From: Nostoc sp. CHAB 5834
GTDB lineage: Bacteria > Cyanobacteriota > Cyanobacteriia > Cyanobacteriales > Nostocaceae
Reading direction: 5' to 3'
Length of the DNA stretch: 64,000 bases
Assembly (NCBI GenBank): GCA_020829485.1
Contig: JAIVFU010000023.1
Span: forward strand, 23,907 to 87,906
Position 1 is the first letter of the stretch. Each line of letters begins with the position of its first letter. Under the pieces are notes generated by a model. That model was not told where the DNA came from. It worked only from the letters and a program-made list of their open reading frames with translations, and did no database searches. The translations under genes were made by a program, and so were the position numbers. Shown here piece by piece: positions 25,389 to 35,358 of this stretch.

Positions 25389-26363
25389 ATGCTGAAGATG
25401 GATAGTGTTGTGGGTGAGACTGTGTTTTTCAGCGTTGTGATACCGACTTATAATCGCCAACCGATTTTAGAAAAGTGCCTCCGCGCCTTGGAGGTGCAGG
25501 AGTTGAATCAGCCAAGTTCGGTTACTGATTACGAGATTGTCTTGGTAGATGATGGTTCTACTGATGGCACATTGGAGTGGTTAGCAGAACACAAAGAAGA
25601 ATTTCCCCATGTGCGCTGGTTTGGGCAAGATCATGCTGGCCCTGCTGCGGCGCGGAATCTGGGAGTAGAACAGGCGCAGGGAGATACGATTATCTTTATT
25701 GATAGTGATTTAGTGGTACTGGATAATTTCTTACAAGCTCACGCTGAGGCGCTAGTGCAGGGACAAGAGAAATTGGGGAGCGATCGCTTTTTCACTTACG
25801 GTGCAGTTATTAATACTTGTAATTTCAACAACCCAACTGCTGAACCCTACAAAGTCACAGATTTTTCAGCAGCTTTTTTTGCTACGGGAAATGTAGCAAT
25901 CCCTAAACATTGGTTAGAGAAAGCCGGACTTTTTGACACCAGTTTTCAACTCTATGGTTGGGAAGATTTAGAACTAGGTGTACGGCTGAAAAAACTAGGT
26001 TTGACACTAATTAAATGTCCAAAAGCTGTAGGCTATCACTGGCATCCAGCATTTAAATTAGAACAAATTCCCCGATTAATTGACCAAGAAATTCAACGCG
26101 GACGCATGGGAGTTTTGTTTTATCAAAAACATCCCACATGGGAAGTGCGAATGATGATTCAAATGACTTGGCTACATCGCTTACTTTGGGGCATTCTCTC
26201 ACTCAATGGCGCACTTAACGAACGAACGATGGCTCCATTATTGCAATGGCTAATTAACTTAGGTAAACCGCAATTAGCTTTAGAAATTGCCCGAATTTTC
26301 CTCAACTGGTATAACGTCAAGGGTGTTTATGAAGCCTATGCTCAAATACAGCAAGCATCGTGA
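25389..26363 (+). CDS. Family 2 glycosyltransferase
   Basis: A 324-residue GT-A enzyme. Motifs are in order: VVIPTYNRQPILEKCL (nucleotide-binding strand), VDDGSTDGTLEWL, AGPAAARNLGVEQAQGD and the metal-binding FIDSDLVV. NVAIPKHWLEKAGLFD and GWEDLELGVRLKKLG are the GT2 acceptor-side/catalytic ED motif. It adds a sugar to an unknown acceptor, perhaps exopolysaccharide or glycolipid. No signal or membrane helix. A second ATG 9 bp downstream (25398) is an equally possible start. It converges on the KGGVGR-ATPase gene, 45 bp away. Confidence 0.92.
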   Translation: MLKMDSVVGETVFFSVVIPTYNRQPILEKCLRALEVQELNQPSSVTDYEIVLVDDGSTDGTLEWLAEHKEEFPHVRWFGQDHAGPAAARNLGVEQAQGDTIIFIDSDLVVLDNFLQAHAEALVQGQEKLGSDRFFTYGAVINTCNFNNPTAEPYKVTDFSAAFFATGNVAIPKHWLEKAGLFDTSFQLYGWEDLELGVRLKKLGLTLIKCPKAVGYHWHPAFKLEQIPRLIDQEIQRGRMGVLFYQKHPTWEVRMMIQMTWLHRLLWGILSLNGALNERTMAPLLQWLINLGKPQLALEIARIFLNWYNVKGVYEAYAQIQQAS

Positions 26364-26408
26364 TTGAAAAGTAAGGAGTACAGAGTTAGGTATAACACAC
26401 AAATTAAA

Positions 26409-29180
26409 TTACAAAATCCCTTTTCCTAATACCTTACGCTTCAAAACCAGTATCCGAGGTCTTGCTCCTGTACCTGAAAAACCTAGACCTTCACGGAAGA
26501 TTTCTGGCATATAAAATCGTGCCTCGTTATCCTTTTCCTTATCTTCATAAATAACTCCCATTTCCTCTAGCATTTTCACTGTCTGATGATCCATCTTAAA
26601 CTGTTCTACTGCAAAAGGAATTCTTCGTTCAGAAGGAGGATATTTAGGTAGTGTTACCTCAACCCAAGTTTTGAAATCTGGATACTCATCCTTAGCTTCT
26701 TCCACCTTCTTTTCACTGCATGATTTAAGAGCGCGGCGAATAGCTTGAGGAGGTAAAATACGGCTCGTAGACCACCTTTCAAATTGCACTTCTTTAGTTC
26801 TTTCTACAGTAATATCGGCTGCGTGGAACAAGAAACGAACAATATCTCTCGCTTGAAGTCTACCATTAAAATCTGTCAAAGCTGCAAATATCCAGGAAGC
26901 TGTATATGCTTCTTTAGAGTTATCTAAGCCTAGCCTTTTTCCCCATAATTTTTCTAATCGCTCTATAATATTCTGTTTACTTAAACTATTAATCTCTACT
27001 AGAGATGCATCTATTACTTGAGACTGGCTGCATATCCAAAAGACTAAACGCAAAAAAGAATCTTGATCCCAAGAGAGATCATAAGAAATGTAGAGATTTT
27101 CAAACTGTTTTAAGTTTTGAGTAATTGTATAACGCAGGAAATCACGGCGCACAAAAATTATTACCCCAAGGTTAGACTGCCTAATTTCCGATAACTTCTT
27201 TGGCAAGTCATCAATCAAAGTTTTTAAGGCAATTTTTTCTTGATTGCTGGATGCAATGTTTGAGAATATATCCTCTAATCCATCAAACAAAAAGATAATA
27301 TGTAAGCCTCTATCTTTCAAATCACGATTTATAGAGCTAAGAATATTAGGACTATGTGTTTCAGGATTCACACCTATAGCTTTTGCAATTTGACCAATCC
27401 AGAATTCTGTCCATTGTGGTTCACTCCAATTTTCAGTTGCAATGGCTCTTTTAATTCTATCCACATATTCTGAAGGTAGAAACTCAGGAACAGTATCTCC
27501 CAAGCCTGATATCGCCTCGTTTCTAGCTTCATTAATCACAGTTTTGGCATTATCTTTAATGTTAGTTGATTCAAGGAAAGGAAAGATATGTGTTTTTAAC
27601 TGTGATTCCTGAATTGTATTATCTATACGATTCAAAAAACTTTCCCAGTATTTAAAACGTGATAGCTGTATATAGTTAAAGGTTTTTCCTGCACCTTTAG
27701 CTCCAATTGATACGACATGAGGTAATTCATCTCGAAAATTAGTAGCTAAATTCTTCAATGGTTCTGTTACTAATAAATCTTCTCCCCTTCCTTGTTCAGC
27801 ATATTCATATTGTTGACACAAATCTCTGAGTTTACGAACCTCAGCAATTCCTTGATGCTCTTTTGTGGATTTTGACTGTAATTCCTGATCGTTCGGTATA
27901 GCCAACTGTTCTTTAGCCCACTCCTTTGCTACATTCATCACTGAAGTTGGACTTAGTTTTAAGCGGGAATCTTCCCAATTGTTAATGTATAGTAATTCTT
28001 GGGCAAAATAGGTTTCTTTGATTTCCAATCTTGTCGCATATAAATTATCTTCTTCAGGCTGTGCATAAGCAGACTGAAATCTCACCAATGCATCTTCAAA
28101 GGCTGGTAAAGACTTTAGTTCTGGCATTAACATACTAATTAATAAACACGGCTCGTAATAGCTTTTATCATCAACTCTTTCTTCTGGAGGTGCAACTCTA
28201 CCAATTTGCTCCAAAACAAGACTTGTACCTATAACCGATTGCTCGGTGATTGTTGTCACAAGAAAGCGTTGAATTCTGGGATCAAAAATAATGGGGCTGG
28301 ATATTTCACTCAAACCCGCTCTCAAATCAATGAACACATAGTCAGCACCAACAGCCTTACCTAGACTATGAATAGCATTGCCCCATTCCCAAGCTCCGTC
28401 TGGACTTCTAACCAACTGCTCCGGCAGAATAGGTGTATCTAATAGCTGATCATCATCAAGACAGGCAGGTAAAAAATAGACAGTTGATTTTCCTTCATAT
28501 TTAGAAGATTTCTTAACTTCTCTGGCAAATAATGAGAGTGTTTGTTCTCTTTCAATAGGAGAATAGTGATAAACTTCAAGAAAATCAATTAAAGAAACAG
28601 ATGGTTGCTGCTTTTCTGAACGATTCCAATAGGTAAGACCAGGAGCTTCTAAATCAGCATCAATAACTAATACATTAATAGACAAATCTAGTTCTTTAGC
28701 TCTATCCAGTACAGCAAAAAGATGCGCTGCTAAATTTAATGTTCTACCCACACCACCTTTAAAAGAATAAAAGGCTATTATATTAGGTTTTTCAGTATAG
28801 GCATCTGGAAGCTTAACTTGTTTTTCTATGACATTTTTTATTTCTGAATCATTTTCAATATAAGCAATTTCTTCCCAAAATGGACGTATAGAAATATCGA
28901 TTGTAGGTGCTTCTTCTCCGGGAATAAATTCCACTGGTAATGTAGCATCACCAAGATCAAGTTGTATAACAGACTGATCTTCTTGATACCAGTCGCCAAA
29001 CCATTCTTTTAAGGTATTATTGGCGTTTTCTATACTCTGGTCATTTTTCAGACCAATTTCTAAGGCATCTGAGAAACAACGAATTCTTACTACTCCATCT
29101 GGTAGTTTGGTGCCATAGTGGGTTTTGCGGCAAATAGTTCTTCTGACATCAAGCCATGTTAGTAGCCTCAGAGATTTCAT
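26409..29180 (-). CDS. Double P-loop ATPase with KGGVGRT motif (candidate defence/stress ATPase)
   Basis: A 923-residue protein with two NTPase modules. Residues 1-130 are an unassigned domain. Residues 131-300 are a ParA/MinD-like SIMIBI ATPase: IIAFYSFKGGVGRTLNLAAH (deviant Walker A, 141-147) and VLVIDADLEAPGLTYW. Residues about 485-760 are a second P-loop domain: SIGAKGAGKTF (Walker A, 493-500), FLFDGLEDIF (Walker B-like, 630-637), of the STAND/KAP-like sort. A helical C-terminus follows. The ATG overlaps the stop of the upstream HEPN-like gene by 4 bp, so the two are co-translated. The domain assignment is from motifs; the function is unknown. Confidence 0.85.
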   Translation of the reverse strand: MKSLRLLTWLDVRRTICRKTHYGTKLPDGVVRIRCFSDALEIGLKNDQSIENANNTLKEWFGDWYQEDQSVIQLDLGDATLPVEFIPGEEAPTIDISIRPFWEEIAYIENDSEIKNVIEKQVKLPDAYTEKPNIIAFYSFKGGVGRTLNLAAHLFAVLDRAKELDLSINVLVIDADLEAPGLTYWNRSEKQQPSVSLIDFLEVYHYSPIEREQTLSLFAREVKKSSKYEGKSTVYFLPACLDDDQLLDTPILPEQLVRSPDGAWEWGNAIHSLGKAVGADYVFIDLRAGLSEISSPIIFDPRIQRFLVTTITEQSVIGTSLVLEQIGRVAPPEERVDDKSYYEPCLLISMLMPELKSLPAFEDALVRFQSAYAQPEEDNLYATRLEIKETYFAQELLYINNWEDSRLKLSPTSVMNVAKEWAKEQLAIPNDQELQSKSTKEHQGIAEVRKLRDLCQQYEYAEQGRGEDLLVTEPLKNLATNFRDELPHVVSIGAKGAGKTFNYIQLSRFKYWESFLNRIDNTIQESQLKTHIFPFLESTNIKDNAKTVINEARNEAISGLGDTVPEFLPSEYVDRIKRAIATENWSEPQWTEFWIGQIAKAIGVNPETHSPNILSSINRDLKDRGLHIIFLFDGLEDIFSNIASSNQEKIALKTLIDDLPKKLSEIRQSNLGVIIFVRRDFLRYTITQNLKQFENLYISYDLSWDQDSFLRLVFWICSQSQVIDASLVEINSLSKQNIIERLEKLWGKRLGLDNSKEAYTASWIFAALTDFNGRLQARDIVRFLFHAADITVERTKEVQFERWSTSRILPPQAIRRALKSCSEKKVEEAKDEYPDFKTWVEVTLPKYPPSERRIPFAVEQFKMDHQTVKMLEEMGVIYEDKEKDNEARFYMPEIFREGLGFSGTGARPRILVLKRKVLGKGIL

Positions 29181-29626
29181 AGTCTTTTAAGTTCTCCATC
29201 AATCCATTTGACAATTTCTAATAATTTATTTTCTAACGCTTCATCGGTTGTATCTGCTAATGAAGAGCATCCACCATATCGCCACATTTGGTTAACTTCT
29301 CCAGGAGTAAATTTTCTTTCATCATCCTTGCCACTTTTACCTTTTATTGGTTTCATACTTAGCTGTGCTGGTAATTTCAAATTGTTACCAGCAGACAAAC
29401 AATCTAGTAGCTTGTTCACATCATGTTGGCATTTCTCAATATCTGTACATAAATCTGTACGATTTGTTCGCCGTTTGTCTCTCCGCATCAAAATTGCTTT
29501 CAAACCACATTCGACTGCATAAAATAAGAGTAACCGATGAGCGTTAGTTCGTGGTGTTATACAAGAAGCTGACCAATTATCTCGCCAAGCTTTCTCTATT
29601 TCTCTATCTGTAAACGGAATTACCAT
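29177..29626 (-). CDS. HEPN-like small protein paired with the KGGVGR ATPase
   Basis: A 149-residue helical protein. The central segment NAHRLLLFYAVECGLKAILM followed by QHDVNKLLDCLSAG resembles HEPN-fold proteins (higher eukaryote and prokaryote nucleotide-binding), which are often RNases or regulators in toxin and defence operons. A canonical R-x4-6-H catalytic motif is not clearly present, although RTNAH is close, so RNase activity is uncertain. It starts 45 bp after recG on the same strand and overlaps the ATPase gene by 4 bp. It may be the effector or sensor of the pair. Confidence 0.65.
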   Translation of the reverse strand: MVIPFTDREIEKAWRDNWSASCITPRTNAHRLLLFYAVECGLKAILMRRDKRRTNRTDLCTDIEKCQHDVNKLLDCLSAGNNLKLPAQLSMKPIKGKSGKDDERKFTPGEVNQMWRYGGCSSLADTTDEALENKLLEIVKWIDGELKRL

Positions 29627-29670
29627 TATCCTATTTGCAGTCTAAGTAACTACGAATTAACTCAGATATA

Positions 29671-32175
29671 TTATGTTAAAATCGCCCCACCCATCAATCG
29701 CTCATACCGATACTTCAACTCTTCTTTCATTAAATACCAGCGCTCTAAAGTTGCATCCATCTCTATTATTTTCTCTGCTGCTTGCCGCGCTAAAAGTAAA
29801 ACTTCTTCATCTTCAACCAAACTCGCTAAGGTAAAATCTGGCACTCCAGATTGACGAGTTCCCAATACTTGCCCAGGCCCACGAAAACGCATATCCATTT
29901 CAGAGATGAAAAAGCCATCCTGAGATTGTTCCAACACCTTCAGCCGTTGTTGAGCATCAGGACTTCTAGAACTACTCATCAATAGACAATAAGACTGAGC
30001 CGCACCACGACCGACACGCCCCCGCAGTTGATGGAGTTGCGATAAACCAAATCGCTCCGCATTTTCAATGAGCATTACTGTAGCATTAGGTACGTCTACG
30101 CCTACCTCAACAACGGTAGTAGAAACCAAAATTTGCGTTTGGTTATCACGAAATTTAGTAATCGCTTCATCCTTGTCGGCTGAACTCATGCGACCATGCA
30201 GCAGCCCAACTTGAAAATCGGGAAAAACGCTTTCTTGTAACTTTTGATGCTCCTCAACAGCCGATCGCAGATCCAGTTTTTCTGATTCTTCCACTAAGGG
30301 TAAAACCACATAAACTTGTCTACCTTGGACAATTTCTCTGCGGATGAGGTCGTAAGCATGGTTGCGTTGCTGACCTGACAATACTGTTGTCTGAATCTTT
30401 TGTCGTCCCGGCGGTAACTCATCAATTTGGCTCACATCCAAATCCCCGTGTATCGTCAGTGCTAAGGTTCGGGGAATGGGAGTGGCTGTCATAGTCAACA
30501 CATGGGGTTGCTCACCTTTTTGCTGCAAACGCGCCCGTTGTTCTACCCCAAAGCGATGCTGTTCATCAATCACCACTAACCCCAGTTGATGAAAGTTTAC
30601 GGGGTCTTGAATTAAGGCATGGGTTCCGACTAACAGGGGTAATTCACCAGTTCCTAACTGGGAATGTATTTGTCTTCGTTTAGCAGCTTTAGTAGAACCT
30701 GTAAGTAATTCCACTGGTAAATGCAGTAGATTAAACCAGCTAACTAACTTGCGATAATGTTGTTCTGCTAAAACTTCTGTGGGAGCCATCAGCGCCGCTT
30801 GATAGCCAGATTGAATTGCTGCAAGGATAGCTAGCACGGCGACGACTGTTTTACCGGAACCGACATCACCTTGCACCAAACGATTCATTGGTACGGGTTT
30901 CTGTAAATCGTTGAGGATATCGTTGAGAACTCTTTGCTGTGCGCCAGTAAGTTGAAAAGGCAATATTTCGTGGAATTTCTCTACAAGTTGACCGCGTGGA
31001 ACCAGGATGGCGCTGGTTTGAATCGCCCTTGCTTGCTGCTGACGTTGCAGTAACCCAAGTTGTAGATAGAAAAATTCATCAAAAACTAGGCGGCGACGGG
31101 CAACTTGTAGGGCGGCGCTATCGCTAGGAAAATGGATATTAGCGATCGCATCTTTCAATTCCATCAAACCATACTTCTGTCGCAAACCACTTGGCAAAGG
31201 GTCTTTCAAGTTAGCAGCAGCAGGTAAAGCAGCTATTACCGCCTGTCGCACTGTATTCGCCACTACGCCTTCTGTCAGCCCATAAATTGGCACTACCCGT
31301 CCAATATTTAGCGACTCAATCGAATCTCCTGGATTTGCCAAAACCTCTAGTTCTGGATTATCGAGTGTCAAGCCGTATTTACTTTCTTTCACTAACCCAC
31401 ATGCCGCCAAAATACTACCTACTGGATAACGGCGTTTTAAACTTTCTTGCCAAGCGCGACTGCTAAAGCGTGTACCTGCATAAAAACGACCAATTTTGAT
31501 TTGGCCACTGTTATCTTTTACTACCAATTCTAAAATTGATAATTTCTGATTTTTAGGGCTAGTAAAGCAGTTACAACGCTTCACTGTAGCCACTATTGTC
31601 ACCGCCTCACCTGCTTGTAACTCGCGGATATTCACCTGACGCGCATAATCAATGTGGTCACGAGGATAGTAGAAAAGCAAATCGCGGACAGTGTGTAAAC
31701 CAAGCCGTGCCAAATTATCAGCTTTTTTAAAACCTATTTCTGGCAAATCACTGAGTTTTTGCTCAATGTTCGGTGCCAGCCTCCGACTCACCTCAGCAAC
31801 AATTGGAGATTTTGGGTCGCGCCTTTGGTGCGCTGGAAGCGCAACTTGAATTTTGAACTGATTAATTCTCCCCTGCTCCTCTGCTCCCCTGCTCCCCTGC
31901 TCGTCTTGCTGTAGTTGGGAGAGATATCTCCGAGTCTCTGCTACTAAATGTTGTCTTTCTTCCAGTGCTAGATGTGGATAACTAGCAAATTGCACCGCTA
32001 GTCCTTGCCAACGGCGGCGTTCAGTTTGGGGTAAGCCTGTTGGGAATTTGCCTAAAGTTAGACTAAGAAATTCACTGAAGCGGTATTCTCTGCCCATCAA
32101 GTCTGTAAAGCCGCGTTCCGCTTCTATTGCCAAGGCTTTGTGCAATCTTATCCAATCTGGTTTTTCATTAGTCAT
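29671..32175 (-). CDS. recG: ATP-dependent DNA helicase RecG
   Basis: RecG remodels stalled replication forks and Holliday junctions. The 834-residue product includes the long N-terminal extension usual in cyanobacteria. The wedge/OB region (NIRELQAGEAVTIVATVKRC) is near residues 180-260. Helicase motifs follow: GDVGSGKT, LMAPTEVLAEQH, VVIDEQHRFG, LTMTATPIPRT, and QLRGRVGRG. A STRR-like stretch encodes DEQGSRGAEEQGR in the N-terminal region (31868-31903). The HEPN/ATPase cassette follows 45 bp downstream and could be read through from recG. Confidence 0.97.
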   Translation of the reverse strand: MTNEKPDWIRLHKALAIEAERGFTDLMGREYRFSEFLSLTLGKFPTGLPQTERRRWQGLAVQFASYPHLALEERQHLVAETRRYLSQLQQDEQGSRGAEEQGRINQFKIQVALPAHQRRDPKSPIVAEVSRRLAPNIEQKLSDLPEIGFKKADNLARLGLHTVRDLLFYYPRDHIDYARQVNIRELQAGEAVTIVATVKRCNCFTSPKNQKLSILELVVKDNSGQIKIGRFYAGTRFSSRAWQESLKRRYPVGSILAACGLVKESKYGLTLDNPELEVLANPGDSIESLNIGRVVPIYGLTEGVVANTVRQAVIAALPAAANLKDPLPSGLRQKYGLMELKDAIANIHFPSDSAALQVARRRLVFDEFFYLQLGLLQRQQQARAIQTSAILVPRGQLVEKFHEILPFQLTGAQQRVLNDILNDLQKPVPMNRLVQGDVGSGKTVVAVLAILAAIQSGYQAALMAPTEVLAEQHYRKLVSWFNLLHLPVELLTGSTKAAKRRQIHSQLGTGELPLLVGTHALIQDPVNFHQLGLVVIDEQHRFGVEQRARLQQKGEQPHVLTMTATPIPRTLALTIHGDLDVSQIDELPPGRQKIQTTVLSGQQRNHAYDLIRREIVQGRQVYVVLPLVEESEKLDLRSAVEEHQKLQESVFPDFQVGLLHGRMSSADKDEAITKFRDNQTQILVSTTVVEVGVDVPNATVMLIENAERFGLSQLHQLRGRVGRGAAQSYCLLMSSSRSPDAQQRLKVLEQSQDGFFISEMDMRFRGPGQVLGTRQSGVPDFTLASLVEDEEVLLLARQAAEKIIEMDATLERWYLMKEELKYRYERLMGGAILT

Positions 32176-32204
32176 TGGTCAATAGACATGGGAGTGAGGA
32201 GTCA

Positions 32205-32275
32205 TTCAATTTTAGATTTTAGATTTTAGATTTTAGATTTTCCTTCAATCCAAAATCCAAAATTCAAAATCTAAA
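32205..32275. repeat. TTTTAGA heptamer repeat and its complement
   Basis: TTTTAGA is repeated about four times, followed by ATCCAAA-type heptamers, so the DNA can fold back on itself. It separates recG from the next leftward gene. Confidence 0.7.
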
Positions 32276-32329
32276 ATCGTCAGAGTTAGAAATAAATAAC
32301 TCATAACTCATAATTCATAACTCATAACT

Positions 32330-33181
32330 TTATTCAAACCAACTAGCACGCCATGCAGCTTCAGCTTCTGCGATCGCTCTTTCCCGATGTTTCTTTTGAT
32401 ACTCTCGTCCTAGCTTGTTTAGCTGAACTAAAATACTGCGGATTTGCCTGCGTTCAGAGGAGAGTGTCACATCAGCAAATTCAATTTCTCCTAGCCGCAG
32501 GTTAATAGCCATGATTTGCGTCAATCCAGAATCTTCTGACTGCTGCTCATTTTCAATTTCAATTACTAAGTTTAATAAGTTGGGTGGCCCTGGCATAACC
32601 TCGCCAGACGCTTCTGATGCCGCCGCCGCGGCCGCTGCTAAAATCGGTTCTGGTAATTTTTTCGGTAATACCCCAGATTTTTGTATTAAAACATTAGCAT
32701 CATGCGAAAGTTTTTTCAGTATATCTTGCGTAACCTCTTCTAAATTCTGTTGCCATTTTACTAGTTCTATAGGATTAGAGGTGTCGGCAGTGAAAGACTG
32801 AGAATTAGAAGTATCCAGAAGTCCAGAAAATAAAGATGTTACTTCCTCATCCCCCTCATCTCCCTCATCTCCCTCATCCCCCTCATCTCCCCCAACTTCT
32901 TCACTTTGAATACAAGCAAGCAACTGCTCCGCAGCCACTTGACCTAACTTGCGGATGGCTTGTTGCAATTGTTGACGCTGATTCAATGACAAATGCAGAA
33001 AGTTTTCAGGATACCCCTGAGTACAAAGGTGGTAACTCGCCAGAATCAACTGTTTTCGTACAGCTAGCCCCAAGGTGTTTAGATAACTAGCATAAGCGTT
33101 TTGTAGTTCTACTGCGATCGCCCGAATCGCTTCTTTTATTCCTGCAATATCCCGTTCAATTCGCTCGATTGCTCTTGCCAT
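32330..33181 (-). CDS. Coiled-coil protein of unknown function with a GDE repeat
   Basis: A 283-residue acidic protein. The N-terminus is a coiled coil (ARAIERIERDIAGIKEAIRAI), followed by helical segments, an acidic run of Gly-Asp-Glu triplets near residue 98-114, and an Ala-rich part. The GDE run is encoded by a STRR-type array (32843-32892) that looks inserted in frame. The C-terminal 60 residues are also helical (SERRQIRSILVQLNKLGREY). No family recognised; conserved-looking outside the repeat. Confidence 0.75.
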   Translation of the reverse strand: MARAIERIERDIAGIKEAIRAIAVELQNAYASYLNTLGLAVRKQLILASYHLCTQGYPENFLHLSLNQRQQLQQAIRKLGQVAAEQLLACIQSEEVGGDEGDEGDEGDEGDEEVTSLFSGLLDTSNSQSFTADTSNPIELVKWQQNLEEVTQDILKKLSHDANVLIQKSGVLPKKLPEPILAAAAAAASEASGEVMPGPPNLLNLVIEIENEQQSEDSGLTQIMAINLRLGEIEFADVTLSSERRQIRSILVQLNKLGREYQKKHRERAIAEAEAAWRASWFE

Positions 33182-33298
33182 ATCTTTTTGTTCTTGCCCA
33201 TGTGAACTATTGCATAGTACAAATGTACAATTTTATTTTATAAGAACTTTCCAGAGGATTTTATATTTTAAATTAAATGCGATATTTCGCGTCTCTAC

Positions 33299-33334
33299 TA
33301 AAAAAATACAGGTCAGGCTATTTGCTTGACCTGT
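33299..33334 (-). terminator. Rho-independent terminator after rpsB-tsf
   Basis: On the minus strand the stem ACAGGTCA/TGACCTGT closes an 11-nt loop and is followed by a run of seven T. It is 67 bp beyond the tsf stop codon. Confidence 0.8.
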
Positions 33335-33400
33335 TTGGTAAAGAGTCATTAGTCATTTGTCCTTGCTAATGACTAATGACCAATGACCAATGACTAAATA

Positions 33401-34345
33401 TTACTTAGTACCCATTTGTGCAGCAACTTCATCAGCAAAGCTAATTTCTTGCTTTTCAATGCCTTCGCCCAATATATAGCGGACAAAACGGGTCACTTGA
33501 ATGTCTTCGCCTAATTGCGCCTTTGCTTGCTTCAAGAGGTCTTCCACGGAAATACTTTGATCGCGAATGTAAGGCTGATCGAGCAAAGTCAATTCTTTCA
33601 GGCGTTTTTCAATCCGTCCCTGAACAATTTTTTCTTTGATGCTATCTGGCTTGTTCGCCAAATCATCCTTGCCCATTTCAATGTCTTTTTCCTTTTGGGC
33701 AACTTCGGCGGGGATTTGGTCTACGTTCACATACTCGACATTTGGACAAGCCGCAACTTGCATTGCAGTGTTTCGTGCCAAGGTTTGGAACTCTTGATTG
33801 GTAGCTGCTGACTCAGTTTGAGAACCCAGTTCTACCAATACACCAACTCGACCGCCAGTGTGAATGTAGCTGTCTACTACACCTTGCGTGTCTTCTGCTA
33901 ATGCAAAATTGACAAAGCGACGCACTTGAATGTTTTCACCGAGGGTGGCAATGGTTTGCTTGATGAATTCTTCTACAGTCGCATTTTCATTATCAATATA
34001 GGGTTGAACCAACAAAGACTCAACACTATCAGCAGTCGCTGCTTGTTTTGCTAGATTCTTAACTAAAGCTTTAAAAGCCTCGTTACGAGCAACAAAGTCG
34101 GTTTGGCAGTTGACTTCTATGAGTACACCCACTCGACCACCGGGCTGAATGTAAGTGTCTACTAGACCTTCTGCCGCAATGCGATCGCTTTTTGCCCCCG
34201 CCTTAGAGATGCCCTTTTTTCGTAGCCAGTCTGCGGCTTCTTCTACGTTGCCTTCAGTCTCTATCAGCGCCTTTTTGCAGTCCATCATGCCGGCACCAGT
34301 TTTTTGGCGTAGCTCTTGGACGAGTTTTGCAGATATTTCCGCCAT
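33401..34345 (-). CDS. tsf: Elongation factor Ts
   Basis: EF-Ts is the nucleotide-exchange factor of EF-Tu. The 314-residue product has the N-terminal signature [38 protein letters not shown] and the [10 protein letters not shown] motif. It contains a duplicated core ([13 protein letters not shown] and [13 protein letters not shown]), giving the longer cyanobacterial form. It follows rpsB on the same strand with a 218-bp gap, the usual rpsB-tsf pair. Confidence 0.97.
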   Translation of the reverse strand: MAEISAKLVQELRQKTGAGMMDCKKALIETEGNVEEAADWLRKKGISKAGAKSDRIAAEGLVDTYIQPGGRVGVLIEVNCQTDFVARNEAFKALVKNLAKQAATADSVESLLVQPYIDNENATVEEFIKQTIATLGENIQVRRFVNFALAEDTQGVVDSYIHTGGRVGVLVELGSQTESAATNQEFQTLARNTAMQVAACPNVEYVNVDQIPAEVAQKEKDIEMGKDDLANKPDSIKEKIVQGRIEKRLKELTLLDQPYIRDQSISVEDLLKQAKAQLGEDIQVTRFVRYILGEGIEKQEISFADEVAAQMGTK

Positions 34346-34563
34346 GTTGCCTCAATTCCTAACTTGACCTCGAGTTGTAATCGCTCACGGGTGTTGAGTA
34401 TTTCTATCTTACTCAGGGCTGGGGTAGAAAAAATAATGAAGTTATAAGGTATGACTTTTTTTACTTCTACCTTAGCCTCTGATTTGCCGTTCTTCTAGGG
34501 CGGCTTGCTGCTACTGTGCCAGCCACCGCCCTACTTCGGACAGTTCCTTGACCCCTGCTTTAC

Positions 34564-35358
34564 TTATTCCTCTGTTTCCTCGTCGGGAATTACGGCGTCA
34601 GTATATTCGGTTTCTTCGTAGTCTTCGTCATACTCGCTACCGTCGTAATCTTCGTAATCATCTTCAGCCTCAAGCTGACCGTGACGACCTTCATAAATGG
34701 CATCCGCCAATTTTCCGACTATCAGCTTAATTGACCTGATCGCATCGTCGTTTGCTGGGATGGGGATATCTACTACATCGGGGTCACAGTTTGTATCCAG
34801 CATGGACACAATTGGAATATTCAGCTTTTGGCATTCTTGAACTGCGTTATATTCCCGCCGTTGGTCTACAATTACCACGATATCGGGCACTTTCCGCATT
34901 GTTTTAATGCCGCCTAAGTATTTCTGAAGCTTCGTCATTTCCCGACGCAGCATTGATGCTTCTTTTTTCGGTAATAAATCTAGTGCGCCAGTTTCTTCAC
35001 GGCGTTCTAAATCTTTTAGACGGTCTACCCGTGTTTTGATGGTTGCCCAGTTGGTCAACATTCCGCCCAACCAGCGTTGGTTAATGTAGTGGGAACCACA
35101 ACGGGTGGCTTCTTGGGCAATAATTCCAGCTGCTTGGCGCTTGGTGCCGACAAAAAGAAATTTCTTCCCTTGTTCCGCGTGCGATCGCATGTAATTGTAA
35201 GCATTATCCATCAACTGGGCAGTTTGCACCAAGTCGATAATATGCACACCATTGCGGGAAGTATAAATGTAAGGAGACATTTTTGGGTTCCAACGCCGGG
35301 TCTGATGCCCAAAGTGAACCCCTGACTCCATCATTTGAGCCAATGAAACTACTGGCAT
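34564..35358 (-). CDS. rpsB: 30S ribosomal protein S2
   Basis: A 264-residue S2 protein. The start at 35358 gives the family N-terminus [20 protein letters not shown] and has GGAG 11 bp upstream; a longer frame reaching 35532 is not supported. Core motifs include [42 protein letters not shown] and VDTNCDPD-like [20 protein letters not shown]. The C-terminus is a very acidic tail ([18 protein letters not shown]), common in cyanobacteria. Confidence 0.97.
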   Translation of the reverse strand: MPVVSLAQMMESGVHFGHQTRRWNPKMSPYIYTSRNGVHIIDLVQTAQLMDNAYNYMRSHAEQGKKFLFVGTKRQAAGIIAQEATRCGSHYINQRWLGGMLTNWATIKTRVDRLKDLERREETGALDLLPKKEASMLRREMTKLQKYLGGIKTMRKVPDIVVIVDQRREYNAVQECQKLNIPIVSMLDTNCDPDVVDIPIPANDDAIRSIKLIVGKLADAIYEGRHGQLEAEDDYEDYDGSEYDEDYEETEYTDAVIPDEETEE

